Program-made: the position numbers and the translations under genes
The notes under the pieces: model-generated
The model's database searches: none
Told to the model about the DNA's origin: nothing
The model's input: the letters and a program-made list of their open reading frames with translations, nothing else
DNA from: Sphingomonadaceae bacterium
GTDB taxonomy: Bacteria > Pseudomonadota > Alphaproteobacteria > Sphingomonadales > Sphingomonadaceae
Length of the DNA stretch: 64,000 nucleotides
Direction: 5' to 3'
Assembly: GCA_947451145.1 (NCBI GenBank)
Contig: CANFXW010000011.1
Span: forward strand, 1 to 64,000
Shown here: positions 25,527 to 34,695 of the stretch, one piece after another
Layout: each line of letters opens with the position of its first letter
How positions within the stretch are numbered: position 1 is the first letter of the stretch

Positions 25527-26159
25527 TCAGCCCCAGGGGCGCTCGCGATACCACTGGGTGATCACGAATTTTTCACCCTGCCGAACCTTCATTCCGTGGT
25601 GCAGCGTGGCAGGATTGACGCGGCCATCGGGCAGGCGGTTGTTCCACGCCATCAGCTTGCCGATTTCCGGCTGGACCAGCTTGTCGATCACTTTGAACCG
25701 CGTCGCGCCGCCGGCTGCGACATCATTTAGGTACAGCATAAACGTCCATGTCCGCTGGCCCGCCACCGAGCAATAGCGCGCGAAATCCGCGCCATCCGGT
25801 TCGAAGTAATCGGTATGCGCCTTGAACTCCTGCCCCACGGCATAGTGCTGGCCCTGCATGGGCTCGGCATAGGCCGGATCGATTCCATTCAAGGCGGCGA
25901 GTTTCGCGGACAAGGCCAAAACATGCGGGTTGGCCGGATCGAGATCGCAGGTCTGGCTGGTGCGGAAGTAGCCATCGCCATTGGCATCGGCGATAGTAGA
26001 AGGCCTGCGATTGGCGGCGATCAGGTCGCACAGCTGCTGGCACTCACCGGGGGACAAAAACTGGCGCAGGATCAGCAGTTCCAGCTTGGGCGAGGGGACG
26101 CGCTGCATTCCTGCATTGCGGACAAGGCGCTCTGCCGACGATTCACCCGGACCGGTCAT
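25527..26159 (-). CDS. 2OG-Fe(II) oxygenase, prolyl 4-hydroxylase type
   Basis: A 210-residue double-stranded beta-helix dioxygenase. The iron ligands are His and Asp in EFKAHTDYFEPDG and the distal His in NPATLHHGMKVRQG; the 2-oxoglutarate-binding Lys follows in KFVITQW. YFRTSQTCDLD near the middle is typical of P4H-like family members. It could hydroxylate proline or another residue in a protein or peptide. It is codirectional with the ATP-grasp operon, with 96 bases between, so co-expression is possible but not shown. An internal Met18 is an alternative start. Confidence 0.88.
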   Translation of the reverse strand: MTGPGESSAERLVRNAGMQRVPSPKLELLILRQFLSPGECQQLCDLIAANRRPSTIADANGDGYFRTSQTCDLDPANPHVLALSAKLAALNGIDPAYAEPMQGQHYAVGQEFKAHTDYFEPDGADFARYCSVAGQRTWTFMLYLNDVAAGGATRFKVIDKLVQPEIGKLMAWNNRLPDGRVNPATLHHGMKVRQGEKFVITQWYRERPWG

Positions 26160-26282
26160 GACAGTGGCATAGCAAGGCCGCTTGGCGATGAAAGGGGGGA
26201 AATTGCAAGATTCCGCTTCCCAATCTGGCGGACCTGTGCAAAGGGCCGCTCCCGCACGGGAAGCCGCTTATATAGCGGTCGT

Positions 26283-26360
26283 GGCGATCGTAGCTCAGTT
26301 GGTTAGAGCGCCGGTTTGTGGTACCGGAGGTCGTGGGTTCGAACCCCATCGATCGCCCCA
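26283..26360 (+). tRNA. tRNA-His (anticodon GUG)
   Basis: A full cloverleaf with encoded CCA and an extra 5' G (position -1, base 26283) paired with C73, the hallmark of histidine tRNA. The anticodon stem CCGGT/ACCGG encloses TTGTGGT with anticodon GTG. The remaining gap from 26361 to ccmC shows no feature. Confidence 0.97.
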
Positions 26361-26497
26361 TTTTTCCCGTTTCCGCCATTTGGCGATGTGGCGTCACCAT
26401 AAACCTGTTCTTTACCTGACATGGCCAGCAGTCTTGGCCTTGCCGAAGGGCGCTCGCCCTGCCAAATGGCCCCACGCCCAATCGGATCGCTTGTTTC

Positions 26498-27229
26498 ATG
26501 CACGGTTTCGCCAATCCCGCCCGCTTCCTGCGCATCGCGCGCTGGATGACTCCGCTTTTGCTGATCTCCGGCCTTGTCCTCGGGCTTGGCTCGCTGTGGT
26601 GGGGCGTGTTCAAAGCGCCTGCCGATGAACTTCAGGGCGAGACGGTGCGCATCGTCTATCTGCATGTGCCAACCGCATGGCTCGGCATGGCTGGCTGGAT
26701 GGCGGTTGCCGTGGCCAGCCTGACCGAACTGGTCTGGCGCCACCCGCTAGCCGGAATTGCCGCGCGGGCATCGGCTGCGCCGGGCGCGGTGTTTACCGCT
26801 ATCTGTCTCGTCACCGGATCGCTCTGGGGCCGCCCGGCCTGGGGCACCTGGTGGGTGTGGGATGGTCGGCTCACTTCGATGCTGGTTCTGCTGTTCCTCT
26901 ATTTCGGCTATATGGCGCTGGCCTCTGCGAGCGATCAGGACGGGCAGGGCGAAGCCCGTATTCCGGCAATCTTCGGGCTTGTCGGCGCGGTCAATATTCC
27001 GATCATCCATTACTCGGTGCTGTGGTGGAACAGCCTGCACCAGCCGCCCAGCATCACCATGGGCAAGTCGGCCATGGCGCCGGAGTTTTTGGTGCCTCTG
27101 CTAATTGCCACGCTGGGCTTCTCTCTGCTGTTCGGCGGCGTAGTCCTCGCCCGGATGCGCGCTATTCTGGCCAATGCCCAGGCCGAAGCCCGCCTTCGCC
27201 GCAAAGCCATGACCGAGGATTTTGCCTGA
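26498..27229 (+). CDS. ccmC: heme exporter protein CcmC
   Basis: Inner-membrane protein of cytochrome c maturation system I; binds heme in the periplasm and hands it to CcmE. It has about six membrane helices in 243 residues, the tryptophan-rich WWD motif GTWWVWDGRLTSMLVLL, and flanking histidines in YLHVPTAWLGMAGW and HYSVLWWNSLHQPPS that ligate heme. It leads the ccmCDEFGHI operon; the ABC subunits ccmA and ccmB are not in this window. Confidence 0.95.
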   Translation: MHGFANPARFLRIARWMTPLLLISGLVLGLGSLWWGVFKAPADELQGETVRIVYLHVPTAWLGMAGWMAVAVASLTELVWRHPLAGIAARASAAPGAVFTAICLVTGSLWGRPAWGTWWVWDGRLTSMLVLLFLYFGYMALASASDQDGQGEARIPAIFGLVGAVNIPIIHYSVLWWNSLHQPPSITMGKSAMAPEFLVPLLIATLGFSLLFGGVVLARMRAILANAQAEARLRRKAMTEDFA

Positions 27230-27369
27230 TGCATGAGAACCTCAACCAGTGGAACTTCGTTGCGGCGTCCTATGTTATCGGGCTTGCCGGAACGCTGGGG
27301 CTGGTCGCACAATCGTGGCTGGCGATGCGCAAGGCCGAAGCCCGCCGTGACAGGAGTCGTGGGAAGTGA
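27229..27369 (+). CDS. ccmD: heme exporter protein CcmD
   Basis: A 46-residue single-span protein (MHENLNQWNFVAASYVIGLA, then a basic tail ending RRDRSRGK). CcmD stabilises the CcmABC-CcmE complex and aids release of holo-CcmE. Position, size, the aromatic N-terminus and the charged C-terminus identify it. It overlaps ccmC by one base (TGATG) and ccmE by four. Confidence 0.9.
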   Translation: MHENLNQWNFVAASYVIGLAGTLGLVAQSWLAMRKAEARRDRSRGK

Positions 27370-27821
27370 GTGCGATCAAGGCCAAACACCAGCGACTGAT
27401 TCTGGTCCTCGTTGCAGTCATCGCCCTGATCGGCGCGGGCCTGCTCGCGGCATGGGCGCTACGCAATCAGGCGAGCTATTTCTATCTGCCGACTGACATG
27501 GCAGCCAGCCCGCCTGCAGCGGATCGCGGCGTGCGACTGGGCGGGATGGTCGAGAAAGGCTCGATCACAACTGACGCGGATGGTGTAACCATCCACTTCA
27601 TTGTCTCAGACGCCAAGGCGCGCATTCCGGTTACCTTCAAGGGCATCGTGCCCGACCTGTTCAAGGAAGGTTCGGGTGTGGTGGCAGAGGGCAAGCTGGG
27701 GTCCAACGGCACTTTCGTCGCTGATAACCTGCTGGCCAAGCACGACGAGAAATACGTTCCCCGCGAAATGAAAGACATGACCGAGGCGCAGGCCCGGGCG
27801 GCGGTCAAGGAAACCAAATGA
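27366..27821 (+). CDS. ccmE: cytochrome c maturation heme chaperone CcmE
   Basis: Membrane-anchored periplasmic chaperone that carries heme covalently to CcmF/H. It starts with GTG, has an N-terminal anchor (LILVLVAVIALIGAGLLAAW), then an OB-fold (RLGGMVEKGS; IVPDLFKEGSGVVAEG) and the heme-binding His in LLAKHDEKYVPREM. 151 residues is typical. Its last bases overlap ccmF. Confidence 0.95.
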   Translation: MSAIKAKHQRLILVLVAVIALIGAGLLAAWALRNQASYFYLPTDMAASPPAADRGVRLGGMVEKGSITTDADGVTIHFIVSDAKARIPVTFKGIVPDLFKEGSGVVAEGKLGSNGTFVADNLLAKHDEKYVPREMKDMTEAQARAAVKETK

Positions 27822-29764
27822 TCGCTGAATTCGGCCTCGCGGCACTATGGCTGGCGGCGGCGCTGGCGCTGCTGCAATTGTTGGCCGGAGCACTTTCGCT
27901 GACATCTGGTGGCGAAGGCTTTGGCGGCGTGGTGCGTCCGGTTGCCATCGTGCAGGGGATTCTCTCGCTGGCAGCCTTTGCCGCACTGGTGCTGGTTTTT
28001 TCGCAGACGGACCTGTCGGTAAAGCTGGTCGTCGAGAACTCGCATTCGGCCAAGCCAATGCTTTACAAGATCGCCGGAGCCTGGGGTAACCACGAGGGCT
28101 CGATGCTGCTGTGGGTAACGATCATGGGTCTGGCGGGCGGCTTTGTCGCGCTGGTCGAACGGCGCTTGCCCGAGAAGACCATGCTGGCAACGCTGGCCGG
28201 ACAGGCCTTCGTAAGCCTTGGCTTCTATGCCTTCCTGCTGTTTGCTTCCAACCCGTTCGCCCGGCTGGCAACCCCGCCGGCTGAGGGCAACGGGCTGAAC
28301 CCGCTGCTGCAGGATCCCGGCCTCGCCTTCCACCCGCCGACGCTTTACATCGGCTATGTCGGGCTCTCGATCGCCTTCAGCTTCGCTATCGGTGCGCTGA
28401 TCACCCGCGAAGTTTCTCCTGCTTTCGCCCGAGCCATGCGGCCATGGGTGCTGGGCGCATGGATTTTCCTGACGCTCGGCATCACCGCCGGATCGTTCTG
28501 GGCCTATTACGAGCTCGGCTGGGGCGGCTGGTGGTTCTGGGATCCGGTGGAGAATGCTTCGCTGATGCCCTGGCTGGCGGCGACTGCCTTGTTGCATTCG
28601 TGCTCGGTTCTGGCGGCGCGCAACGCGCTGCGGGCCTGGACGGTGATGCTTGGCGTGGTGGCCTTTTCGATGTCAATGGTCGGCACCTTCCTTGTCCGTT
28701 CGGGCATTCTTACTTCGGTTCATGCTTTCGCGGTTGACCCCAAACGCGGTAGCTTCATCTTGGTGCTGTTAGCGATCTACATCGGCGGCGCTCTAACGCT
28801 GTTCGCACTTCGCGCTGCCACCGTGACCGAGGGTGAGCGATTTGCTGTGACCAGCCGGGAATCGGGGCTGGTGTTCAACAATGTCATGCTTTCGTCGGTA
28901 CTAGGCATCGTGCTGATCGGCACACTCTACCCGCTGCTGACCGAGGCGATGGGCGAAAAAGTTTCGGTCGGTCCGCCCTATTTCAATCCAATGGCGGCGC
29001 TGTTCGTGGTGCCGATGTTGCTGGTGCTGATGGTCGGGCCGTTGCTGCGCTGGCGGCAGGATAATGTCGGGCGGATCAGGAAAGGCCTGATTGTTCCGGC
29101 GGCGCTGCTGGTTGTGGGCGTAATGGTCGCGATTGTAATTGCGCCGGGCAAGGTCTTGCCGATCCTCGGCCTCGCGCTCGCCCCGGCACTGGCAGTCGCC
29201 AGCCTTCTGCCTTTGCGCGGGCGTGAGCTGCGCCGGGTCAAGCTGCCGCTGTGGGGCATGGTTGTCGCGCACTTTGGCATTGCCGTTTCGCTGTTCGGCA
29301 TGGCGAGCGATTCTGCGTTTACCGTTGAAAAGCTGGTTGCTGTGCCGGTAGGCGGAACCGTGGACGTTGGTCCTTGGCAAGTCAAGTTGGGCTCACTTGA
29401 GCCCGTCGCCGGACCAAACTGGACCGCGCTGGAGGCTGAATTGCAGGCGAGCTACAGCGGCGCCACTCCCACCATGCTCCACCCGCAGTCGCGCAGCTTC
29501 TGGACCCCGCCGCAGCAGACCAATGAGAGTGCTCTGCTTACCCGCTGGAATGGCCAGCTTTACACTGTGCTCGGCGAACAGGCCGAGGATGGTCGCTGGC
29601 AGTTGCGCCTGTGGTGGAAGCCGTTCGTGTCGCTGATCTGGCTTGGCGGTGCGCTGATCGCGCTGGGCGGCCTGCTGGCCCTGCTCGGCCGCGTGTGGAG
29701 CGATCTTCGCCGGATCATTGCGCGCGGCAAGATTGCCGACCGGCGGGAAGGCATGGGGCGATGA
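27818..29764 (+). CDS. ccmF: heme lyase CcmF
   Basis: Large inner-membrane subunit of the system I cytochrome c heme lyase. 648 residues, many membrane helices, and the WWD motif GWGGWWFWDPVENASLMPW flanked by conserved histidines (HEGSMLLW, LAFHPPTLYIGY, LLHSCSVLAARN). A periplasmic beta-rich domain lies near the C-terminus before the last helix. Works with CcmG and CcmH encoded immediately downstream. Confidence 0.96.
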   Translation: MIAEFGLAALWLAAALALLQLLAGALSLTSGGEGFGGVVRPVAIVQGILSLAAFAALVLVFSQTDLSVKLVVENSHSAKPMLYKIAGAWGNHEGSMLLWVTIMGLAGGFVALVERRLPEKTMLATLAGQAFVSLGFYAFLLFASNPFARLATPPAEGNGLNPLLQDPGLAFHPPTLYIGYVGLSIAFSFAIGALITREVSPAFARAMRPWVLGAWIFLTLGITAGSFWAYYELGWGGWWFWDPVENASLMPWLAATALLHSCSVLAARNALRAWTVMLGVVAFSMSMVGTFLVRSGILTSVHAFAVDPKRGSFILVLLAIYIGGALTLFALRAATVTEGERFAVTSRESGLVFNNVMLSSVLGIVLIGTLYPLLTEAMGEKVSVGPPYFNPMAALFVVPMLLVLMVGPLLRWRQDNVGRIRKGLIVPAALLVVGVMVAIVIAPGKVLPILGLALAPALAVASLLPLRGRELRRVKLPLWGMVVAHFGIAVSLFGMASDSAFTVEKLVAVPVGGTVDVGPWQVKLGSLEPVAGPNWTALEAELQASYSGATPTMLHPQSRSFWTPPQQTNESALLTRWNGQLYTVLGEQAEDGRWQLRLWWKPFVSLIWLGGALIALGGLLALLGRVWSDLRRIIARGKIADRREGMGR

Positions 29765-30315
29765 GCGAGAGCGCCACCCCCAAAACTTCGCGCTGGGCGC
29801 TGTGGCTGCCCTTGGCATTTTTCGGGGCCTTTGTCGGCCTTGTTGCCTGGAACCTGATCCATCCGGCCAGCAGCGATGTGCCGAGCCGCTTTGTCGGCCA
29901 GCCTCTGCCGCAGTTTGACTTGCCCGCCGCTGCAGAGGGGCGCCCCGGGCTTTCCCGCGCCGACATGGCGAATGGCAAGCCAAAGCTGCTTAACGTATTC
30001 GCCTCATGGTGCGTGCCTTGCGCTGCCGAATCCGCCCAACTTGCCCAGCTTGCTGCCGCCGGGGTTGAGGTCGATGGCATCGCGATCCGGGATCACAAGG
30101 CTGATCTGGCGGTATTCCTGCAACGCAACGGCAATCCCTATGCCCGCATCGGTTCGGACGATGTCAGCGCCGTACAACTCGCCATTGGCTCGTCCGGTGT
30201 GCCGGAAAGCTTTGTCATCGATGGCAAAGGCGTGATCCGCCACCAGCACATAGGTGTGATCATGCCGGACGACGTGCCCAAGCTGCTCGCCAAGCTGCAG
30301 GACGCGGGGCGATGA
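29761..30315 (+). CDS. ccmG: thiol-disulfide oxidoreductase CcmG/DsbE
   Basis: Membrane-anchored periplasmic thioredoxin-fold protein that keeps apocytochrome heme-site cysteines reduced. An N-terminal anchor (WALWLPLAFFGAFVGLVAW) precedes the domain with active site FASWCVPCAAE and cis-Pro loop GSSGVPESFVI. The ATG at 29761 overlaps the ccmF stop and gives 184 residues; a longer open frame upstream reads through ccmF and is not used. Confidence 0.95.
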   Translation: MSESATPKTSRWALWLPLAFFGAFVGLVAWNLIHPASSDVPSRFVGQPLPQFDLPAAAEGRPGLSRADMANGKPKLLNVFASWCVPCAAESAQLAQLAAAGVEVDGIAIRDHKADLAVFLQRNGNPYARIGSDDVSAVQLAIGSSGVPESFVIDGKGVIRHQHIGVIMPDDVPKLLAKLQDAGR

Positions 30316-30719
30316 AGCGTCTCCTGCTAATCTTGGCGATGGCCTTTGCCATGCCGGTTCTCGCCGATGATTCGATGCCGCCAGCACCCTATGCCTATCG
30401 CCAGCTGGAAAATCCTGCGCAGGAGGAAAAGGCGCAGGCGCTGATGGTGACGATCCGTTGCCTGACCTGCCAGAGCCAGTCGATCGCTGATTCCGATGCC
30501 TCGATGGCGGGCGATATGCGTAACCAGATCCGCCAGCGGATCGCGGCCGGCGAAGATCCAGAGGCGATCCGGGCATGGTTGATCGCGCGCTATGGCGATT
30601 ACATCACCTATACCCCGCGCGTGACGAGCATCACCTGGCCGCTGTTTGCCGCGCCGCTGCTGCTGCTGGCCCTCGCGGCCCTGTTGCTGCGCAAGCGTTT
30701 TAGAAAGGGCGGCGAATGA
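30312..30719 (+). CDS. ccmH: cytochrome c-type biogenesis protein CcmH
   Basis: Membrane-anchored periplasmic thiol protein of the heme lyase. It has a signal peptide (LLLILAMAFAMPVLA), the redox motif VTIRCLTCQSQSIADSD (RC-x-x-CQ), a three-helix domain with DMRNQIRQRIAAGEDPEAIRAWLIARYGDYI, and a C-terminal anchor (WPLFAAPLLLLALAALLL). 135 residues: the short, CcmH/CycL form lacking the TPR extension, which is encoded separately just downstream. Confidence 0.94.
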   Translation: MKRLLLILAMAFAMPVLADDSMPPAPYAYRQLENPAQEEKAQALMVTIRCLTCQSQSIADSDASMAGDMRNQIRQRIAAGEDPEAIRAWLIARYGDYITYTPRVTSITWPLFAAPLLLLALAALLLRKRFRKGGE

Positions 30720-31351
30720 GCGGCTGGATTTATGCCATAGCGCTCGGGATAGGCAGCTTTGCCGCGATGGCATGGCTGTTCAAGTTGCCGCGCCAAGGCT
30801 GGGCAGCAACCGGCGCTGCCGTTCTTTTCGGACTCGCCGGTTACGGCCTCCAGGGCAGCCCGGGACAGCCCGGTGCGCCGCGAGAATCGACGGAAGAACA
30901 ATCAGCCAAGGCTGCATCCAGTCCACCAGCCAATGAAAAGGAACTGGTGCAGGACAAGTTCCTGATCACCGCCAACGCCTTCATGCGTCACGGCCAATAT
31001 GCCGATGCGGCAGGGGTATTGCGCGCAGGTGCCCAGAAAGAGCCGAACAACGCCGAGATCTGGCTCGCCATGGCACAGGCTTTGGTCCAGCATGCCGAAG
31101 GCAATCTCTCCCCGGCTGCGATCTATGCTTTCAACCGGTCAGCCCAGATCGACCCAGGCAATCCCGCACCGCCGTTTTTCCTGGGCCTTGCCTTGGCCCA
31201 ATCTGGCCGGTTGAGCGAAGGACGGGCACTTTGGGCAGACCTGCTGGCGCGCAGTCCGGCCGACGCGCCATGGCGGGCCGATCTGACTGCCCGGCTGGCA
31301 GAACTGGACGCCTTCATCGCACGGCAACAGGGTTCCCCAGCAAACCTCTGA
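30716..31351 (+). CDS. ccmI: CcmI/CycH-like TPR protein of cytochrome c biogenesis
   Basis: Probable apocytochrome chaperone of the heme lyase. Two N-terminal membrane segments (WIYAIALGIGSFAAMAW; GAAVLFGLAGYGL) are followed by a linker and TPR units (DKFLITANAFMRHGQYADAAGVLRAG; AEIWLAMAQALVQHAEGNLSPAAIYAFNRS; PGNPAPPFFLGLALAQSGRLSEGRALW). Shorter (211 residues) than many CcmI proteins. ATGA overlap with ccmH; last gene of the ccm operon. Confidence 0.85.
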   Translation: MSGWIYAIALGIGSFAAMAWLFKLPRQGWAATGAAVLFGLAGYGLQGSPGQPGAPRESTEEQSAKAASSPPANEKELVQDKFLITANAFMRHGQYADAAGVLRAGAQKEPNNAEIWLAMAQALVQHAEGNLSPAAIYAFNRSAQIDPGNPAPPFFLGLALAQSGRLSEGRALWADLLARSPADAPWRADLTARLAELDAFIARQQGSPANL

Positions 31352-31457
31352 TATACCGCTGGCAATCATTGCGGCGAGCGATCACTGTTGCTAAGCGCCA
31401 GCGGCTAGGCGTGGCTCAGGGTCCGAGTCTCTTGCTGAATTGGGGCATACAGAACCG

Positions 31458-33386
31458 ATGAGCGAACCGCATCCTGAAGCCAAAATCGTTGAAGCGGCCG
31501 ATCATGCGGCTGCATCGCATCATGGTGGAGGCCATCAGGGCAGCGTTGCCTTGCTGGCAATGGGCGCCATTGGCGTTGTTTTTGGCGATATCGGCACCAG
31601 CCCGCTCTATGCTATGCGCGATACATTCGCCGGGCACCATCCTTTGCCGCTCGACCAGTTGCACATTTTCGGCATCGTCAGCCTGATGTTCTGGTCGATG
31701 ATGGTGATCGTGACCCTGAAATACGTCACCGTTATCATGCGTGCCGATAACAAGGGCGAAGGCGGCAGCCTCGCACTGCTTGCGCTGATCAACCAGAATG
31801 TTTCGGGAAGAAGCTGGTCGCGCGGAATCGTGCTGCTCGGCGTTTTTGCCACAGCGCTGTTCTATGGCGATTCTATGATCACGCCTGCTGTTTCGGTGCT
31901 CGGCGCGATTGAGGGCGTGGCGATCTACAACCCGACCATGGAACGTCTGGTTGTGCCGATTGTGGTCTTTATCCTGATCTTCCTGTTCCTGATCCAAAGC
32001 CGCGGCACGGCCAAGGTTGCCCGCCTGTTTGGCCCGATCATGCTGGTCTATTTCGCGGCAATTGCCGTTCTGGGCATCGCCAGCATTGCAAAGACCCCCG
32101 GCGTAATCTGGGCGCTCAGCCCGCACCATGCCGCCAACATGTTCATCAACGATCCGCTGAAGGGCTTTCTCGCCATGGGTTCTGCCGTGCTGGCGGTGAC
32201 CGGCGCAGAGGCACTCTATGCCGATATGGGCCACTTCGGCCCCAAGCCGATCAAGGTTTCGTGGCTGGCGATCGTTCTGCCGGCGCTGGTGTGCAATTAC
32301 TTGGGCCAAGCCGCGCTGCTGCTGCGCGATGGCGGGGCGATTGCCAGCCCGTTCTACTACCTCGCGCCAGACTGGTTCCGCTGGCCGCTGCTCGCCGTAG
32401 CCAGTGCAGCGGCGGTAATCGCCAGCCAGGCAGTGATCACCGGCGCATTTTCGGTGACCCAGCAGGCGATCCAGCTGGGCTTCATCCCGCGCATGTCGAT
32501 CAAGTACACCAGCGTGAATGCCGGGCAGATCTATATTCCGGTGATCAACACTGCGCTGATGATCGCGGTGATCCTGCTCGTTCTCGTGTTCAAGCGTTCG
32601 GAAAACCTGACCGCCGCCTATGGTATCGCAGTTACCGGCGCGATGACCATCGACAACGTGCTGCTGGCGGTTGTGCTGTTCCACATGTGGAAGTGGAAGC
32701 CGTGGATGTCGCTGCCGCTGTTGGCGCTGTTCTTCACGCTCGATGCGGCCTATCTCTCGGCCAACTTCACAAAGATCCCCGATGGCGGCTGGGTGCCGCT
32801 GATGATGGGCGGCGCGATCTTCACCCTGCTCACCACATGGTCGCGCGGTCGCGCTCTGATGCGCCAGAATATGGCCGAAGGGACGATCCCGATGGAGGTC
32901 TTTGCCAAGAGCGCCAATTCAAGCGCCCACCGCGTGGCCGGCACGGCGATCTTCATGGCGAGCACCAATTCGGGCGTGCCATCAGCCTTGCTGCACAACA
33001 TCAAGCATAACAAGGTGCTGCATGAGCGGGTTGTGGTGCTCACAGTAGCGATCCAGGACGTTCCCTATGTTGATCCGATGGAGCGCCAGATCGTCAAGGA
33101 TCTGGGGCAGGGCTTCTACCGGCTGACGCTGAAATTCGGCTTTCTTGAGGAAACCGACATTCCCGCGGCGTTGAAGGATGTTACCCTGTGCGGCGCGAAG
33201 TTCGAGATGATGAAGACCAGCTTCTTCCTCTCACGCCAGACGCTGATTGCCTCGGACAAGCCCGGCATGGCGATCTGGCGTGAAAAGCTGTTCGCCTGGA
33301 TGCTGCGCAACGCGGCCAGTGCGATGGAGTTCTTCCGCTTGCCGACCAACCGCGTGGTTGAACTCGGCAGCCAACTTGAGATCTAG
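31458..33386 (+). CDS. kup: Kup-type low-affinity potassium transporter
   Basis: Proton-coupled potassium uptake protein of the inner membrane. 642 residues with about 12 membrane helices and a cytoplasmic C-terminal domain. Family motifs are [40 protein letters not shown] and the [18 protein letters not shown] block, followed by [10 protein letters not shown]. The ATG at 31458 (MSEPHPEAK) is preferred to an upstream in-frame TTG at 31440. It follows the ccm operon after about 100 bases and is likely separately expressed. Confidence 0.94.
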   Translation: MSEPHPEAKIVEAADHAAASHHGGGHQGSVALLAMGAIGVVFGDIGTSPLYAMRDTFAGHHPLPLDQLHIFGIVSLMFWSMMVIVTLKYVTVIMRADNKGEGGSLALLALINQNVSGRSWSRGIVLLGVFATALFYGDSMITPAVSVLGAIEGVAIYNPTMERLVVPIVVFILIFLFLIQSRGTAKVARLFGPIMLVYFAAIAVLGIASIAKTPGVIWALSPHHAANMFINDPLKGFLAMGSAVLAVTGAEALYADMGHFGPKPIKVSWLAIVLPALVCNYLGQAALLLRDGGAIASPFYYLAPDWFRWPLLAVASAAAVIASQAVITGAFSVTQQAIQLGFIPRMSIKYTSVNAGQIYIPVINTALMIAVILLVLVFKRSENLTAAYGIAVTGAMTIDNVLLAVVLFHMWKWKPWMSLPLLALFFTLDAAYLSANFTKIPDGGWVPLMMGGAIFTLLTTWSRGRALMRQNMAEGTIPMEVFAKSANSSAHRVAGTAIFMASTNSGVPSALLHNIKHNKVLHERVVVLTVAIQDVPYVDPMERQIVKDLGQGFYRLTLKFGFLEETDIPAALKDVTLCGAKFEMMKTSFFLSRQTLIASDKPGMAIWREKLFAWMLRNAASAMEFFRLPTNRVVELGSQLEI

Positions 33387-33393
33387 GCGCGGC

Positions 33394-33933
33394 GTGGTGC
33401 GCCTGCCATCGTTCAGCGATACCAGCTTCTCACTCTACCCAAGGCAGGGCGCACGTTCGCTGGCGATCGGGCTGGGCGCAGGGCTGGCATTCGGTTGCTG
33501 GATGGCGCTGGCTGACAGCACATTGTTCGGTGCTGCCGTTCCTCCCTCGCAGCACGCGATCCTTGCCAACACAACGCCGATTGAGCGGATCATTGCCTTT
33601 GCCCGCGGCGCTGCGGGTGACGAAATCGCCCTGCGGCTGATCACCATGACCGCGCTGATCTGGCTGCTGATGGCGATTACGCAGCGGCGCGGTAGCGGCC
33701 TGTACTGGGCCGCAATCGGGCTGACGGCTTTTGTCGCATGGCCGCTCCGGGCCTCTGCCTACGTCACCAGTCTGGATTGGTCAGCGCTGACAGTGCTGCG
33801 TGAGGTTGCGTTGCATGGCGCGGCGGGAACGCTGTGGGGCTGGCTGTGCTGGCGGCACGGCTGGCTGGCGGGGCTGACAGGTCACATCGGCGCGCATCTG
33901 GCCCTGCAACCGCTTCTCGCGTTCACCGCATAA
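33394..33933 (+). CDS. multi-span membrane protein, possible degenerate CPBP-like
   Basis: About 180 residues starting at GTG 33394 (or 33397), seven bases after the kup stop. Membrane segments include LAIGLGAGLAFGCWMALA, LITMTALIWLLMAIT, GLYWAAIGLTAFVAWPL and the C-terminal GAAGTLWGWLCWRHGWLAGLTGHIGAHLAL. The latter resembles the last two motifs of CPBP intramembrane proteases (small helix, Gly-x-His-x-x-x-His), but the first catalytic Glu-Glu-x-x-x-Arg motif is missing. I would treat the function as unknown. Confidence 0.65.
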   Translation: MVRLPSFSDTSFSLYPRQGARSLAIGLGAGLAFGCWMALADSTLFGAAVPPSQHAILANTTPIERIIAFARGAAGDEIALRLITMTALIWLLMAITQRRGSGLYWAAIGLTAFVAWPLRASAYVTSLDWSALTVLREVALHGAAGTLWGWLCWRHGWLAGLTGHIGAHLALQPLLAFTA

Positions 33934-33935
33934 AG

Positions 33936-33976
33936 CAAAAGGCGCGGCGCTCCGGGTGGAGTGCCGCGCCTTTTTG
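33936..33976. terminator. bidirectional rho-independent terminator
   Basis: AAAAGGCGCGGC with a 13-bp stem (one mismatch), GGG loop and GCCGCGCCTTTTT. It sits between convergent genes and has A and T tracts on both sides, so it can work in both directions. Confidence 0.92.
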
Positions 33977-33992
33977 TTTGGCTTTTCAGTGA

Positions 33993-34568
33993 TTAGCTGA
34001 GGTTTGCCGAAACCATGCAATAGAGCATCGGCAGCGACAGCAGCAGGTTGGTGCGACTGGCGGCCAGTGCCAGCGGTGCAGCCTTTGCCTTCGCCTCGTC
34101 AGTCGCTTCAACCAGGCCGAGAATCTTCTTCTGGGCGGGCCAGATCAGGAACCAGACGTTGAAAGCCATGATCAGCGCCAGCCACATGCCAAGGCCGATC
34201 ATGTTTTCCGAGCGGGTCGCGCCCGAGAAGGTCATGGCGCGGTGGCCGTAGCCATTGACCATCGAGATCCACAGGCCGGTGATCACCGTCAACAGCGCTG
34301 AATAACGGAAGAAGAAGAACACCTTGGGGGCGATGTAGCCGGTGACGCCCTTCTTCAGCTCAGCAGGAACGCTGGGCATCGTCGGCACCTGAACGAAGTT
34401 CAGGTAATAGAGCAGACCGATCCAGAGAATGCCGAAGAATGCGTGAGCCCAGTGGAGCACGCCATTGGTGCCCAGCGGTGCTACGTCGGCGTAGCAATAC
34501 ATAACACCAATCGCGAGCGCGAGGCCGACGACCAGTACCAGGTGCAGGTTTCCGAAAAATTTGCCCAT
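33993..34568 (-). CDS. urate hydroxylase PuuD-like membrane protein (DUF989)
   Basis: A 191-residue membrane protein with five to six helices matching the N-terminal DUF989 domain of PuuD: GVLHWAHAFFGILWIGLLYYLNFVQVPTMP, then YSALLTVITGLWISMVNGYGH and MIGLGMWLALIMAFNVWFLIWPAQKKILG. Full PuuD proteins carry an additional C-terminal cytochrome c domain, which is absent here, so urate oxidation is doubtful. Histidines in HWAHAFF and GYGHR could bind heme. No purine catabolism genes are nearby. Confidence 0.75.
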   Translation of the reverse strand: MGKFFGNLHLVLVVGLALAIGVMYCYADVAPLGTNGVLHWAHAFFGILWIGLLYYLNFVQVPTMPSVPAELKKGVTGYIAPKVFFFFRYSALLTVITGLWISMVNGYGHRAMTFSGATRSENMIGLGMWLALIMAFNVWFLIWPAQKKILGLVEATDEAKAKAAPLALAASRTNLLLSLPMLYCMVSANLS

Positions 34569-34695
34569 TGCTTCCCCCTATGTCCTTTTCGAGAATTATG
34601 CGGCGGTTCATCCCGCCGCTATGGCAGCGAAGGAGACATTGCGACAGATTCGCAGCAATGTCACCGCCTAATTGGCCGATTTCCACCAGTCTTGA

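Noticed and set aside
31416..32684. 422-codon minus-strand frame inside kup
   Set aside because: His/Gln/Arg-rich antisense shadow of a conserved transporter.
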